From Dallia pectoralis (Eukaryota > Chordata > Actinopteri > Esociformes > Umbridae), in the NCBI GenBank assembly GCA_029465975.1, contig CM055742.1, positions 2,889,622-2,953,621 of the forward strand: a stretch of DNA of 64,000 bases, given 5' to 3'. Below the pieces are notes generated by a model that was not told the origin of the DNA, made no database searches, and was given only the letters and a program-made list of their open reading frames with translations. The stretch's first letter is position 1. Each line of letters opens with the position of its first letter. Below, piece after piece: positions 1 through 12,611 of this stretch. The position numbers and the translations under genes are program-made.

Positions 1-2013
1 CACATTCGCACGGCCCATTTATGACCTGCCCACATCTGTATATAGGCCTACTTGTAGATTTTAAAAGAAGCTTTTTCACCAGCTGTCAAAAATAATCTGT
101 CTACAGTATGTTATCCCACTACATCACCACAGATCTCATCACACCAGCAACTCTGTCATCATATAGGTGCTCAATCACAACACTCCAAACAAATCTAGCC
201 AAACATGCTAATTCAGATATGCATAACACACTACTGAATACCACCCTATTCCCTATTTAGTGCACAACTCGGGACCAGGGAAGCACACTATGTAGTGAAC
301 AGGGTGCCATTTGGAATGGAACAAAAACATTACCAAGGAAGTAACTCTGACCACTGAGTTTACATATCAAAGATCATTTGGCCGTTTCAGCCTGATAAAT
401 GTTTCATCTAGGAAAACGTCTGACACGTTCAGTGCCACTACAACATCACGAGAGGGACAACCCACTCAAAATACCCAGGTTAGAAATCAAATACTATTTC
501 TGTTAACGTTGTTTGTTGAAATGATATATTTCAATTTAACTGGATATTTTCTAGGACTTTATTTTTTCTTTTGAATGTAATTTGTATTAAATATTGAGGG
601 TGTAATTTTATAAATGTGTGTGCACACAAAAAAACTTTCAACCTTTATTCTTCAAGTATTAAATTGTATTGACAAATTAAATTAAAATTTTCTAAGGTTG
701 AAAAGATATATCTCATTGTTTTTTCTGCCTGCTTTTATTCTTTAAATAAAATTACGACAACAAGTCTTGTTTTCTAACAGGCAGGTTTAATCCCACTGCT
801 ACTGACATAGAAAATAACTCAGCATTATTGCATCATTTAATCCGACAACCATGGTCAATAAATGGACAGTAGTATGCTTATTTAACTATGGGTTGGCAAA
901 AACTAAAATCCACAAAAATTGGATTAAGTGACACAGGATTTGTAGCTATAAATATAATATATACATTACCAATCAAAACTTATTGGAATCAATTAGAAAT
1001 GTCCTCGTTTACCAAAATGAAATGGGCTATATAGTAATTGACACGATCAGCAATAATGATTTCTACTTTAAATAATAATTCTTAAAATAAGTCTTAAAAC
1101 ATTGCTTTAGTTTTTGTTTGTCTTGATGAGCGCTTCTTTTGAACCAAAGCAACTGTTTCTGGAACTGTCACAGTAGGCAATACCAATCAAAAGTTTGGAG
1201 GCACCCAGAAATGCTCTTGTTTCCAGAACAAAAAACTGAGGCGAATCCATGCCACGAAGAATTTAGGGGCAAAAGTTTTGAAGGCAAAAGCACGGTACTA
1301 TAGTGAAGTGATGTTTCGTCCTAGATGATGCCAAAATGTTTTTATTTCAGGACAGTTTATCTTTAGACATCATGTTCTCTTCCCCAGCTTCCGGTCATCA
1401 GCTGTCAGATGTAAAGCCTTGTGCAAGTCAGGTCTTTGCAGGGCAACTCACGATTACATTTTAATTTCTGTCTAGCCTTGTACCTCAGCTGAACACATAG
1501 CTAAATATTAGATAGAGGACATTTTGTTTAGATGAAAGTGTAATTGCCTGACAGAAAAAAAATCATAAGCATTAGACTTATAGAAACATATTTCTAATCT
1601 ATAGTCTGTGTAGACTCTACTCATCAAAAACGTTACTGAAAATATATTTTCCCCAACTACTTAATTTTCAACCTGTACACTTAAATCTCAGCCTTATACT
1701 TATCTCAAAGCATAATAAAGTGTTTTGCACAACCACCCATGGGATAGCCTCATGTGCTTTCTGATCAGATTTCAGTAGCAGCTCTTCTCAATGACAACAA
1801 GTAGCTAGCAGGCTAACTAAGTAACAATTCATTGGCAACCAATGCCAAAAGCTATCTAAACCTGAGTATTATTGGATTTTATCTTTAACCAAATGCCGTG
1901 GCTTTAAGTCAAAAGCAAACTTTGAATCTCCATTATGAAGGAACGATTGATGTGTTGTAACAACACTCAAGAGTGATATATTTGCTCTCACAGACCCTAT
2001 CAGCTGGGAGGAG
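1..2013. other. Upstream flank of GPCR copy 1; no gene seen
   Basis: AT-rich DNA without a convincing coding region. Positions about 1-480 are a paralogous copy of 3885-4380 and, in part, 7975-8285, which places this block at the 5' side of the tandem GPCR unit. The part at about 240-310 is a dispersed-repeat fragment with 'tagtgcac' and 'gggtgccattt' motifs. Around 1175-1330 there is a fragment with 'caatcaaaagtttggaggca', which resembles the end of common fish DNA transposon remnants. The remainder shows nothing I can name. Confidence 0.5.
311..481 (+). other. Putative non-coding 5' exon block, copy 1
   Basis: This block (start 'accaaggaagtaactctga', end 'acccag') recurs at 4230-4379 and 8135-8282 and, decayed, at 8878-8990. 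In the first three copies similarity ends close to a 'cag|gtta' junction that could be a splice donor. Conservation in front of each GPCR copy suggests a promoter or untranslated exon. Only the repetition is seen; the exon role is inferred, because the duplication itself would also preserve it. Confidence 0.3.
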
Positions 2014-2955
2014 ATGGCCAACTGTGTGTACAGCAACTCAAATCTTTCGGCCATAGAGGAAAACCACATGGTAACGCTTCATAACAGTTCAGTGATATGG
2101 TATTTAAGTACGGAGCAACTTTACAAACTTTAAAGGAGTGCTAATAACTGTGAACCTCCTGAAATTCCCTTCCAGTATGCGCAGTATTTGGCCTACACTT
2201 CTGCCGACGTCATCAACCTCATCCTGGGTCTTCCTGCCAATGTTTATGTCCTGTGGCTGATTGTAACCGGACCAGGAGAGACCATGAACTCGGACTTCTT
2301 CGCACTCAACCTGGCTGTGACTGAGATCGTCTCCAGCCTCTCCAGTCTGGCATTCATTATATATAACCAACAACACGCTGATACGTTATTACCCTTTGCT
2401 ATATTCTTTGCTGCTTTCACCCTCTATGGTCGTCCTCTGTTTCACGGCTGTATTTGTGTTGAACGCTACCTGGCGGTGATCCACCCCGTCACATTCCTGA
2501 AGTACAAACCCCTGAGATACAGGATGGGGTGTTCTGGTGTTGTCTGGGTTCTAGTTATTGGGTCGTGCTTTGGGTACATGCTTGCCGAAACCACACTGGA
2601 ATGGAGGGGCTATGCTTTGAGTTTCAACATTGTTCTGTTTTCTGTGATGCTGTTCTGCTGCCTGGCTGTTCTAAGAGCTCTAAAACGCCCCGGACCAGGA
2701 GACAAGGAGGGCGACAGAGAAGGGACAAACAACACGAAGCTGAAGGCCTTCAGGATCATCTCAGCCATCATGGTGTCCATGGTGATCATGTACTTCCCAA
2801 TGGTGCTTCTGCAAATCAGTTTTTTCTATATAGATTTGTCAAGCTTTTGTTTTGGTGTGTCACTTTGTTTTTCCATTCTTATAACCTGTGGCTTTGTTCA
2901 GCCCCTTCTCTACTTCCACAGAGCAGGGAAACTGCCTTGTATTAAAAGGACCTGA
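2014..2955 (+). CDS. Class A (rhodopsin-like) orphan GPCR, tandem copy 1
   Basis: Two coding exons, 2014-2070 and 2176-2955, joined in phase 0 (donor ATG|GTAACG, acceptor ttccag|TAT), giving 278 aa. Exon 1 encodes a short extracellular N-terminus with an Asn-Leu-Ser glycosylation sequon. Exon 2 encodes seven hydrophobic segments. TM3 ends in Glu-Arg-Tyr (the E/DRY motif, in CVERYLAVIHP), TM4 has the conserved Trp, TM6 has the conserved Pro (MYFPM), and TM7 has QPLLY in place of NPxxY. The usual TM2 Asp is Glu (NLAVTE), and I see no Cys at the usual TM3 position or in extracellular loop 2, so the canonical disulfide seems absent. The C-tail is short (HRAGKLPCIKRT). Ligand unknown; overall look is of the P2Y/protease-receptor/hydroxycarboxylic-acid branch, which is an impression only. 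A possible ATTAAA poly(A) signal is at 3129. Confidence 0.88.
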
Positions 2956-3227
2956 GGAAACCTTCCTCTGCTTGTAGCAAGTGAACCTGCAAAAAACTGT
3001 AAACATGTTCAGAATATATCAGATTGTAACAATGGAGGAAAATGTAATTAGTTATTGTTTGTTGCAGTTTAGGTATTAGTGTTTTAAAACTTGTTGTACA
3101 AACTTCAAAGCGATCATATTAGTAAACCATTAAAACTTGCATTCATATTTTGCTTTCATTTTGTCTGTAAAGATTTTACCCACAAGATCCGTGATTCAAC
3201 CAACATTTTGTTGAAATACAATGAGTG

Positions 3228-3585
3228 CATTTGTTAAATCATCAAAATATTACATTTGTTAAATCATCAAAACATTACATTTGTTAAATCATCAAAATAT
3301 TACATTTGTTAAATCATCAAAACATTACATTTGTTAAATCATCAAAACATTACATTTGTTAAATCATCAAAAGATTACATTTGTTAAATCATCAAAACAT
3401 TACATTTGTTAAATCATCAAAACATTACATTTGTTAAATCATCAAAACATTACATTTGTTAAATCATCAAAACATTACATTTGTTAAATCATCAAAACAT
3501 TACATTTGTTAAATCATCAAAACATTAAATTTGTTAAATCATCAAAACATTACATTTGTAAACATCAAAACATAACATTTTTTGA
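3228..3585. repeat. 25-bp minisatellite, about 13 copies
   Basis: Tandem units of 'catttgttaaatcatcaaaa' plus 'catta', with a few substitutions. It lies in the 3' flank of GPCR copy 1. The paralogous position behind copy 2 (about 7130-7190) has essentially a single degenerate unit. Confidence 0.9.
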
Positions 3586-5030
3586 GTCATTATATCATCA
3601 GATATTAGATTTTTTTTTACGTTTTAATGTGCTATTCTGGGAACCATTTTTTGGCTCCGGGGGGACAGTAATAAGTTATGGTAAGTTAGTATGAAAAGTA
3701 AAAAACTATTTCAAAGCAAATTAACAAAAACATTTTGAAAATCTGTCTTGATACATTATTCACTCCACAACCTGGAGAACACCGATGGGGCAGTGACTTG
3801 TGTAAAAAAAACGGTTTCCACATATGTCCTCTGTATGAACCTTTCAAAACACAACTATCACAAAATGTTGAACCTGGAGAAGTGCCACGTTTGGCCCATT
3901 TATGACCTGCCCACAGTAATAACCAGTATATACTTAGTTTATTTTTGTTTTTAAATAAGAAGCTTTACTATTTTCACCAGCTGTCAGAGATTATCTGTCT
4001 ACACTACAGTATGTTTTCCCACTACATCACCATAGATCTCATCACACCAGCAACTCTGTCATCATATAGGTGCTCAATCACAACACTCCAAACAAATCTA
4101 GCCAAACATGCTAATTCAGAAATGCATAACACACTACTGAATACCACCCTATTCCCTATTTAGTGCACAACTCTGGACCAGGGAAGCACACTATGTAGTG
4201 AACAGGGTGCCATTTGGAATGGAACAAAAACATTACCAAGGATGTAACTCTGACCACTGGGTTTACATATGGAAGTTCATTTGGCCACTTCAAACTGATA
4301 AATGTGTAATCTAGGAAGACATCCGACACTTTCAATGCCACTACAACATCACGAGAAGGATTACCCAACAACCACACAGGTTAAATATACAATTATGTAT
4401 AAATTAATTGTTATAATTTTTGTTTGTTGAAATTACAAGTTTGAATTTAGCTGGATATTGTCTAGAACTATATATTTGCTTGTAAATGTAGTTGGGTTAC
4501 ATATTAAAGGCTCTACATATAATAATATTATTTTTGCGTGTTGTTGATATATCATTTCAGCAAAACGTAAAAAGGCTCTCATTGGTCAAAGGTGCGTGCA
4601 CACAAAAATACTTTCTTGCTTTAATATTCAAATAACAAATCATATTGACATTAGAAAACAGATGCATTTTATTTTGGAAGGGCATATCTCAATGTAGATG
4701 TTTTTCAGCTACTTAGGCTTTTATTCTTTAAACCAATGATGACAACATGTCAGCAAGTGTTGTTTTCTAACATGCAGGTTTATTCTCACTGCTACTGACA
4801 TACATTTTTTTATCAGCATTCCTCTCTTACTCAATCACAAAAATATGTTCTATCAATAGACTTTAGTAAGCTTATTTTACAATGAGATGGCTACACATAT
4901 AAAAAGTATGATCGATTATGCAGTTCACAGGTTATGAGGCGTGATAGAAACAACAAGTCAGTAATTCGGTAATGAATTAAATAATGTTAAAATTGTTCTA
5001 ATAACACAGGTGAATAAAAAAAATATATAT

Positions 5031-5490
5031 TTACATTTTTATCAATTCACTTTTTATCAAGTCACTTTTTATCAATCCACTTTTTATCAAGTCACTTTTT
5101 ATCAATCCACTTTTTATCAAATCACCTTTTATCAAGTCACTTTTTATTAATTCACTTTTTATCAATTCATTTTTTATCAATTCACTTTTTATCAATTCAC
5201 CTTTTATCAATTCACTTTTTATTAATTCACTTTTTATCAATTCACTTTTTATCAATTCACTTTCTATCAATTCACCTTTTATCAATTCACTTTTTATCAA
5301 TTCACTTTTTATCAATTCACTTTTTATCAATACACTTTCTATCAGTACACCTTTTATCACTTCACTATTTATCATTACACATTTTATCACTTCACTTTTT
5401 ATCATTACAGTCTTTATCATTACACTTTTTATCACTTTACTAATTATCATTACACTTTCTATCATTACACTTTTTATAATTACACTTCAA
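5031..5490. repeat. 15-bp minisatellite, about 30 copies
   Basis: Units of 'atcaattcacttttt' with drift toward 'atcattacacttttt' at the right end. Because the period is a multiple of three it creates a spurious repetitive open frame on the minus strand. Confidence 0.9.
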
Positions 5491-5903
5491 ATCTTTTTTG
5501 GTTACGTTTTACCACAAGTTGGATTGGCTTGATGGGCACTTCTTACATACTATAGTATACGGTCAAGCGGCTCCCAAAAGAGCTCAATCGGGTTGAGATT
5601 AGGGATGTGTCGATCCAATATTTTCTATTGAATCGGTCCAATAATGCCCAACACCTCAGGTTCCTTAAGATCAGAATTTACCAGAAGCTCTCCTTGATGA
5701 CAAGAAGTTGCCAGGAGACTAACTAGGCTACAAGTCATTGGAAAATGGAAATCAATGTCAAAAGCTATCTGAGCATTATTAGATTTAATCTGCAACCAAA
5801 TTCAAGACAAAAATGTAAATCTCCATTATAAAGGAATGTGGTTGTTGTAACAACGCTTAAAAGGGCCATATTTGCCCTCACAGACCCTCACAACTGAACA
5901 GAG

Positions 5904-6851
5904 ATGGACAACTGTGCAGACAGCAACACTACTCTTTCCCCCATGCAGGAAAAACAAATGGTAAAACATCATAACATTTTTGTAATAAAGAATGTATGTA
6001 TGCAACAACCTTCGAACCATTAACAAGAGAGTGCTAATGACTATTATCTTCTTAAACCTACATTCCAGTCTATGAAGATCCCAATCTTCTTTACAGCTGA
6101 TGCCATCAACGTCCTCATGAGTCTTCCCGCCAATGTTTACGTCCTGTGGCTGATCGTGACCGGACCGAACGGGGCTATAAACTCTGACTTCTTCGCCCTC
6201 AACCTGGCAGCGTCAGAGATCCTCTCCAGCATTTCCAGTCTGATGTTTATAATATACAAGTTATACCAACAAGCTGATTTATTCTTGTCCTTTGCTAGAT
6301 TCTTATCTGGGGTGGTTCTGTTTGGTCGTCCTCTGTTTCACGGCTGTATTTGTGTTGAACGCTACCTGGCGGTGATCCACCCCGTCACCTTCCTGAAGTA
6401 CAAACCCCTGAGATACAGGGTGGGGTGTTCTGGTGTGGTCTGGGTTCTAGTTATTGGGTCGTGCTTTGGGTACATGCTTGCCGAAACCACACTGGAATGG
6501 AGGGGCTATGCTTTGAGTTTCAACATTGTTCTGTTTTCTGTGATGCTGTTCTGCTGCCTGGCTGTTCTAAGAGCTCTAAAACTCCCCGGACCAGGAGACA
6601 GGGAGGGAGACAGAGAATGGACAAACAACACCAAGCTGAAGGCCTTCAGGATCATCTCAGCCATCATGGTGTCCATGGTGATCATGTACTTCCCAATGGT
6701 GCTTCTGCAAATCAGTTTTTATTTTATAGATTTGCCAGCATTTTGTTTTGGTGTGTCACTTTGTTTTTCCATTCTTATAACCTGTGGCTTTGTTCAGCCC
6801 CTTCTCTACTTCCACAGAGCAGGAAAACTGCCTTGTATTAAAAGGACCTGA
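5904..6851 (+). CDS. Class A orphan GPCR, tandem copy 2
   Basis: Two coding exons, 5904-5960 and 6069-6851, phase 0 (donor ATG|GTAAAA, acceptor ttccag|TCT), giving 279 aa. Exon 1 carries an Asn-Thr-Thr sequon. The seven-helix layout matches copy 1: NLAASE in TM2, CVERYLAVIHP at the end of TM3, MYFPM in TM6, QPLLYF in TM7. From about 6325 to the stop and on through about 100 bp of 3' UTR it is nearly identical to copy 1, whereas the first 80 residues of exon 2 are clearly divergent. This pattern suggests gene conversion of the 3' half rather than one recent duplication. Divergence is concentrated in TM1-TM3 and the first extracellular loop, where ligand specificity could differ. Ligand unknown. 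Confidence 0.88.
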
Positions 6852-9667
6852 GGAAACCTTCCTCTGCTTGTAGCAAGTGAACCTGCAAAAAACTGTAAAC
6901 ATGTTCAGAATATATCAGATTGTAACAATGGAGGAAAATGTAATTAGTTATTTATTGTCGCAAAGTTATCAATAGAATGGTGCAGGGTTTCAATAACTCT
7001 TCAAAACTCCGAACCATAATAGTCAACCTTTAAATGTTGCAATTAAACAAATTATTCTGCTATTATTTGGTTTATAAACTTCTTTTACCATAAGATCAGT
7101 GATTCAACCATGTATTTGGTGACATTCAACGCGCATTTATTAAGTCATCCAAACATAACATTTGTTGAGTCATTATATCATAACATGCAATTATTTACTA
7201 TCATTATTACCAAACACTTTTCCATTACATTTTTCAGACATCTTTTACAATCATTCAGGCAAAAATAAACGTATATTATAATCTTATATTATAATCTTAA
7301 CAATTGTAACAAATATTATAAAATAAATTAAATAAAATGTCAACGTTTAGCACACTCTAACTAACTTATATGCATCAATTCTGTCTTTGGATTTGGCCAT
7401 AATATCATCTCCACGGCACAATGATTATTTTCAATTTGCATCCACTGGGGGAATAATCTTTTGGTAAATCCAATACAAATCTATGACTTTGGGATGGTGT
7501 CCTAGTGCATATTGCAAATTTAAATGCTCATTTTGGCCAACACTGTTTTTATTTGGGCATGCGTGTTGCCTGTTTTAAAAACGTGAATTCTACTTGGACG
7601 AAAGTGCAATCCAGAGAAACTGTAAAAATGAATTGTTAGCCAAGTTTACATTTTGATAATTTTGTTACCCGTCCCCATGGTAATTAGACCCAGAACCTTA
7701 TCCCAGTGCCAAGCTCAAATATCTGAGAGAGACACAGGAACCAACACTATAATCACTCTCACACCACCAGCTCTGTCATCATCTAGGTCAGGGGTGGCCA
7801 ACCTGCGGCTCGCGAGCCGCATGCGGCTCTTTGTCCGGTTTTATGTGGCTCTTACTTTCATATATAAGTTTGTGGTTTTTTAATGTCCGTGTTCGCTTCG
7901 CTTGAATTCACAGTAACACAGTAAACATTGTGGCTCTTAGTCTCCGACTGGTTGGCCAACCCTGATCTAGGTGCTCAATCACAACACTCCAAACAAATCT
8001 TGCCAAACATGCTAATTCATATATGCATAACACACTACTGAATACCACCCTATTCCCTATTTAGTGCACAACTCTGGCCCATGGAAGCACACTATGTAGT
8101 GAACAGGGTGCCATTTGGAATGGACCAAAAACATAACCAAGGAAGTAACTCTGACCACTGAGTTTACATATCGAAGCGCATTCGGCCACTTCAGACTGAT
8201 AAATGTGTAATCTAGGCAAATGCCAGGTGCTTTCACTGCCACGATAACATCACGAGAGGAAGGACAACTCCAACCATCCAGGTTAAAATATACGTTTTTC
8301 TGAATTCATAGTTTAATTGTTTGACGGCAGATACTTTAGTTACAGATACTTAGAAATTCAGCTGGACATTCTTATGTTGGTATTTTCATGTTTAATTGTA
8401 ATTGTGTCACACATTAGCGTCGTTAGCCTTTACATGTGGATATTTTATGACAGCACCATTTTCAGGGGCCTCATTTATCAATGGTGCGTTTACAAGAAAT
8501 TCTCTAAAACTTTATTTATCTTTTACTTTTAGTAAAGATATTGCACAGCAACGTAAAGTATATCTATGTATGTTTTTGCATACTTTTATTGTGTCGCTTA
8601 TTGCAATATAATTTCCATGCTATTGTAGTCTTAAAGTGAATCACAGTTAATCCGTTCGTTTTGTTAGTCAACGATGCGTGATATTTTGACGGTATAATGT
8701 CTAGTTGGGTCTTCTTTAGGAGTTAAACGATTAAATTATAAATGAAAAAAATAAGTACAGGTGATTCAAGCATCGTGTACCTTAAACTCATTATCCAACT
8801 TAAGTTAAGTGACTTGGCCTAGTAAACAACAAGTGATTTTCTTTCAGCCTTTCAGTTTAGGATTAACACAAAAAGAAAACCAAGGATGTAACTCTGACCA
8901 CTGAGTTTACATACATAAGCTCATTTGCCAGTTCAGACATGTGTCTTCTAGGCAAACGTCAGGTCTGTCCACTGCCCCTTCAACACAGACCTTAGGAAAC
9001 ACCCTATGACCATTAGAAGCAAACCAGACCTGTAACAAACTAAATATGCCACCTTATTTTAAATAAGGTCTCATGTTTGTTTCTGTGTACGTGTTTTAAA
9101 CCAGAGGTCTGTTATCGTTTCCTCTGACCAAAGCATGGTCTGCCGTGTTAGCAAATGTTAAATGCTGCTTTTGAATTTCACAGAGTAAATTTTCATTGGA
9201 ACCATGACATCAGAGAAGAGTCAAGTGTAAAATGCATGTGAAAACTAGCTCCTTTTAAATCATACTTCAATACTGCATTTATTTAAAGTAATGAATACCA
9301 AAATAGTTTTGCGTTATACCAGAATTGTTTTACTCGGATAAAGAAGACTGTATTTCCTTTTTTGAAATGCACCTGCAGCTTGTTTTTGGTCGACTATATC
9401 TTAACTCAAAATAATTTTGTTTGAATGGCTAAATAACATGAACCCCTGAGTAGTGAATGTTTTAGTTGGGAGAGCTGGCTTTAGCTGCGTACCAGCTTGA
9501 AAACAATGGCCCTTATATAAAATCCATTATATTTTTCTGCTGTTGGATGAAATGTAATGTAGGAAAACAATGAAATGATAAATGCTGGTCCGTTGATATA
9601 TTGTCAGATCACTCACAAGGGGAAAATATCTGTCTAATATATTCACAGACTAAAACGACTGAGAGAG
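6852..9667. other. Spacer between GPCR copies 2 and 3
   Basis: Contains the copy 2 3' flank (possible ATTAAA at 7042), a 176-bp hAT-like element (7789-7964), the paralogous upstream block (7973-8285), a second decayed copy of part of that block (8878-8990) and otherwise unremarkable AT-rich DNA. No coding region seen. Confidence 0.55.
7789..7964. mobile_element. hAT-type non-autonomous (MITE-like) DNA transposon
   Basis: Inverted termini: left 'caggggtggccaacc', right end reverse-complements to 'cagggttggccaacc' (one mismatch). It is flanked by a perfect 8-bp direct repeat 'atctaggt' at 7781-7788 and 7965-7972, the target-site length of hAT transposases. The 176-bp interior has no coding capacity. 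Two paralogous empty sites exist in the window (161-168 and 4064-4071, both 'atataggt'), so insertion happened after the GPCR unit duplicated or in this copy only. Confidence 0.88.
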
Positions 9668-10636
9668 ATGAAGAATTGTCTGGGCATCAACTCTACTTTC
9701 TCTGCCTTGCAGGAAAACCATGTGGTAACAGTTTATAATAACGTTTAATAACAACCCATTTAAATGTGTAAATAACTATATTTATTATTATTATTATAAT
9801 ACTGTGTAAGTGAGAAACTATTTATTAATTTCATTTACATTCCCTTCCAGTATGTGCAGAATATGCTTTACTCTTCTGCTGACATCATCAACGTCGTCCT
9901 TGGTTTCCCCACCAATGTCTACGTCCTGTGGCTGATCGTGACCGGACAGGGAGGAACCATAACATCTGACTTCTTCGTGCTCAACCTGGCTGTGTCTGAG
10001 ATCCTGTCCAGCATCTCCAATATGATGTTCATTACTTCTGGTCAGCTGGGACTTGCTGTTTTAGTGAAATTTGGTCAATTCTTTGCTGGTTTCACCCTCT
10101 ATGGTCGTCCTCTCTTTCAGTCCTGTATTTGTGTTGAACGCTACCTGGCGGTGATCCACCCCGTCACATTCCTGAAGTACAAACCCCTGAGATACAGGGT
10201 GGGGTGTTCTGGTGTTGTCTGGGTTCTAGTTATTGGGTCCTGCTTTGAGTACATGTTTGTTGAATCCGTCTTCGCATGCAAGTACTACGCTATGACTTTC
10301 AACCTTGTTTTGTTTTCTGTGATGGTGTTCTGCTGCCTGGCTGTTCTGAGGGCTCTGAAACGCCCCGGACCAGGAGACAGGGAAGGGGACGGGGACAGAG
10401 AAGGGACAAACAACATGAAGCTGAGGGCCTTCAGGATCATCTCAACCATCATGGTGGCCATGGTCCTGATGTACTTACCACTGGTTCTTCTGCTGACAAT
10501 ATATCATTACTTAGATCCCACAGACTACTGCTTTGGTATGTCTATTTGTTTTTCAATTATAATCATTGGTGGGTTTGTTCAGCCCCTCCTCTACCTTCAC
10601 CGAGCCGGGAAACTGCCCTGCCTCATGAAACCCTGA
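9668..10636 (+). CDS. Class A orphan GPCR, tandem copy 3
   Basis: Two coding exons, 9668-9724 and 9851-10636, phase 0 (donor GTG|GTAACA, acceptor ttccag|TAT), giving 280 aa. Exon 1 has an Asn-Ser-Thr sequon. Seven hydrophobic segments with NLAVSE (TM2), CVERYLAVIHP (TM3/ICL2), MYLPL (TM6) and QPLLYL (TM7). It is the most divergent copy, but a block from about 10095 to 10245 (end of TM3 to TM4) is almost identical to copies 1 and 2. Intracellular loop 3 has a two-residue expansion from a duplicated Gly-Asp unit. Extracellular loop 2 contains a Cys missing from copies 1 and 2. An AATAAA poly(A) signal lies at 10922-10927. Ligand unknown. Confidence 0.88.
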
Positions 10637-12039
10637 GGAACCCTAAGGAACCCTCCCTCTACCTGTAGTAATTAAGCTTGCGTGATAAAACAGAGCCTGT
10701 TAGTTAGATAGTTGTTAGATAGTTGCCAATTTAATTTAATTTACGAAAGTTTTTCTAGATTTAGAACATAACAACAAGATTAGTATTATTATGTATTTGC
10801 ACTGAAAATATAGTTCCCTAAAAAACACAGAAAATATTTTTTAGTATACATTATTATATTTATATTATATTTGTTATTTGTTATACATTATTAGATTATG
10901 ATTAGTTACTTGAAAATCGACAATAAATCCACCGTTAAATAAGATCCTGAAGCACTCATTATTTCACCCCAGTTACTATATGAAAGACACTACTCAAATT
11001 AATAATTTTATTAATTTCATTAATTATTTTATGAATATAAATGTTACATTTTAGGGTAGTTATCATGTCAATGTATTAGACAGACAAGAGAGTTTTTGAG
11101 AGACAATCTTAAGTGAAGTCTACAAAGGCCTTGAAAATTCAAAAATCTTCACACAGTAAATATTTGGTTGCATAGAGACTTCAGAGGGAATAAAAAGCGA
11201 GCCAGTGATGTCTGTTTCTCTGTTGCTCTACCTCAACTCCTAAACATTTAGAGAATCTCTGTACCGTGTCGTTATCTTTTAGGAACAGGAGCTGGGAGAT
11301 TTCAGGCATTTCTTTAACATTGGCTTTGCTAGGATAGATTAAGGGAGGAAAGACAATCAAACATATCTAGAAGTCTGAGGAGAGAGGAGACCCATTGAAA
11401 AAAAGCCCTGTGTTCCGCATCCCCACGCGACTCTCAGCCAAGCCACGTCTTGTTTTCCTTTCACTTGCCACACCAGCATTTGGTCTTACATGAGGTATTT
11501 CATCTTGCCTTGTTGTAGTGAGAGTGAGGAATGAATGTGCTGCTATCGGCAAATCTGGAGGGAGCTGAAGACCACTACTGTCCAGAAATAGGTGTAGTGC
11601 AGGATAAATCCAGGCGCAGTGCGTGATATTTTGTTTAAAAAGAGGTTTATTTAAATCAAATCAAAACATAAACAGCAAACTTAGACTGTAAAATGAATGT
11701 AAATTGCGCAATCACAACTTCTAACTACAGTATCAAAACAGCTTCTTGTAATCAAACACTCACCCTATACAAAGTAACGTGACATAGACACAATATCCCG
11801 CACCGTGCACCAAGACCCAGTGACTTTTATAACAAACATAATCACAGAATCTGTACATGTTGTGCCCACTCTAATCACCCACATCTGATTCAGGTGACTT
11901 GAATTGTAAACGTCTACGTATAGGGATAAGTCCCCTCAGGGAATGTTCTCAGTGGGAATCGTTACAAGTACAAACACACCAAAACCCCAATCCCACTCAT
12001 ACGTAGAAAGGCGGCGCAAAGTAGAAACCCTGGCACCCT

Positions 12040-12245
12040 CCAAATCCTGGCACCCTGGCACCCTCAAACCCTGGCACCCTCCAAACCCTGGCACCCTCCA
12101 AACCCTGGCACCCTGGCACCCTCCAAACCCTGGCACCCTCCAAACCCTGGCACCCTGGCACCCTCCAAACCCTGGCACCCTCCAAACCCTGGCACCCTCC
12201 AAACCCTGGCACCCTCCAAACTCTGCCTCCCTCCAAACGCTGCCT
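12040..12245. repeat. 17-18-bp minisatellite ('ccctggcaccctccaaa')
   Basis: About a dozen units, some shortened to 'ccctggcac', in an otherwise unremarkable intergenic stretch. Confidence 0.85.
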
Positions 12246-12475
12246 CCCTGTAAGATGGCCAATTTTATAATATGATATGTATCATTTACACAATAAAAGT
12301 AATCTCTTCTATACTACCTGCCTATGTAACATATACAAATATTTGGTTACATATTTACTAGTAAAAACTGTATATGCCATTTCATATAAGATTTGCCAGG
12401 AGAATTTCTATCAATAATTTTTTGCTTGCTGGTGGTAACAGAGATGAGAAGAACACACACATATGCAAAAAGAGG

Positions 12476-12611
<136 letters not shown>

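Larger units (their letters stand above)
2956..5903. other. Spacer between GPCR copies 1 and 2
   Basis: Holds the copy 1 3' UTR (near-identical to that of copy 2 for about 100 bp after the stop), a 25-bp minisatellite, the paralogous upstream block (3885-4380), a 15-bp minisatellite and a dispersed-repeat fragment near 5510-5640 ('gagctcaatcgggttgaga'). No coding region seen. Confidence 0.6.

Noticed and set aside
311..574. 87-codon frame in the upstream GPCR block
   Set aside because: The paralogous copies do not keep this frame open, so it is unlikely to be translated.
2529..2945. 138-codon frame overlapping GPCR copy 1 (same in copy 2 at 6425)
   Set aside because: Out-of-frame shadow of the receptor coding sequence; its conservation follows from the near-identity of the two genes.
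5031..5465. 144-codon KSELI-repeat frame on the minus strand
   Set aside because: By-product of a 15-bp minisatellite; no start context, no flanking exons.
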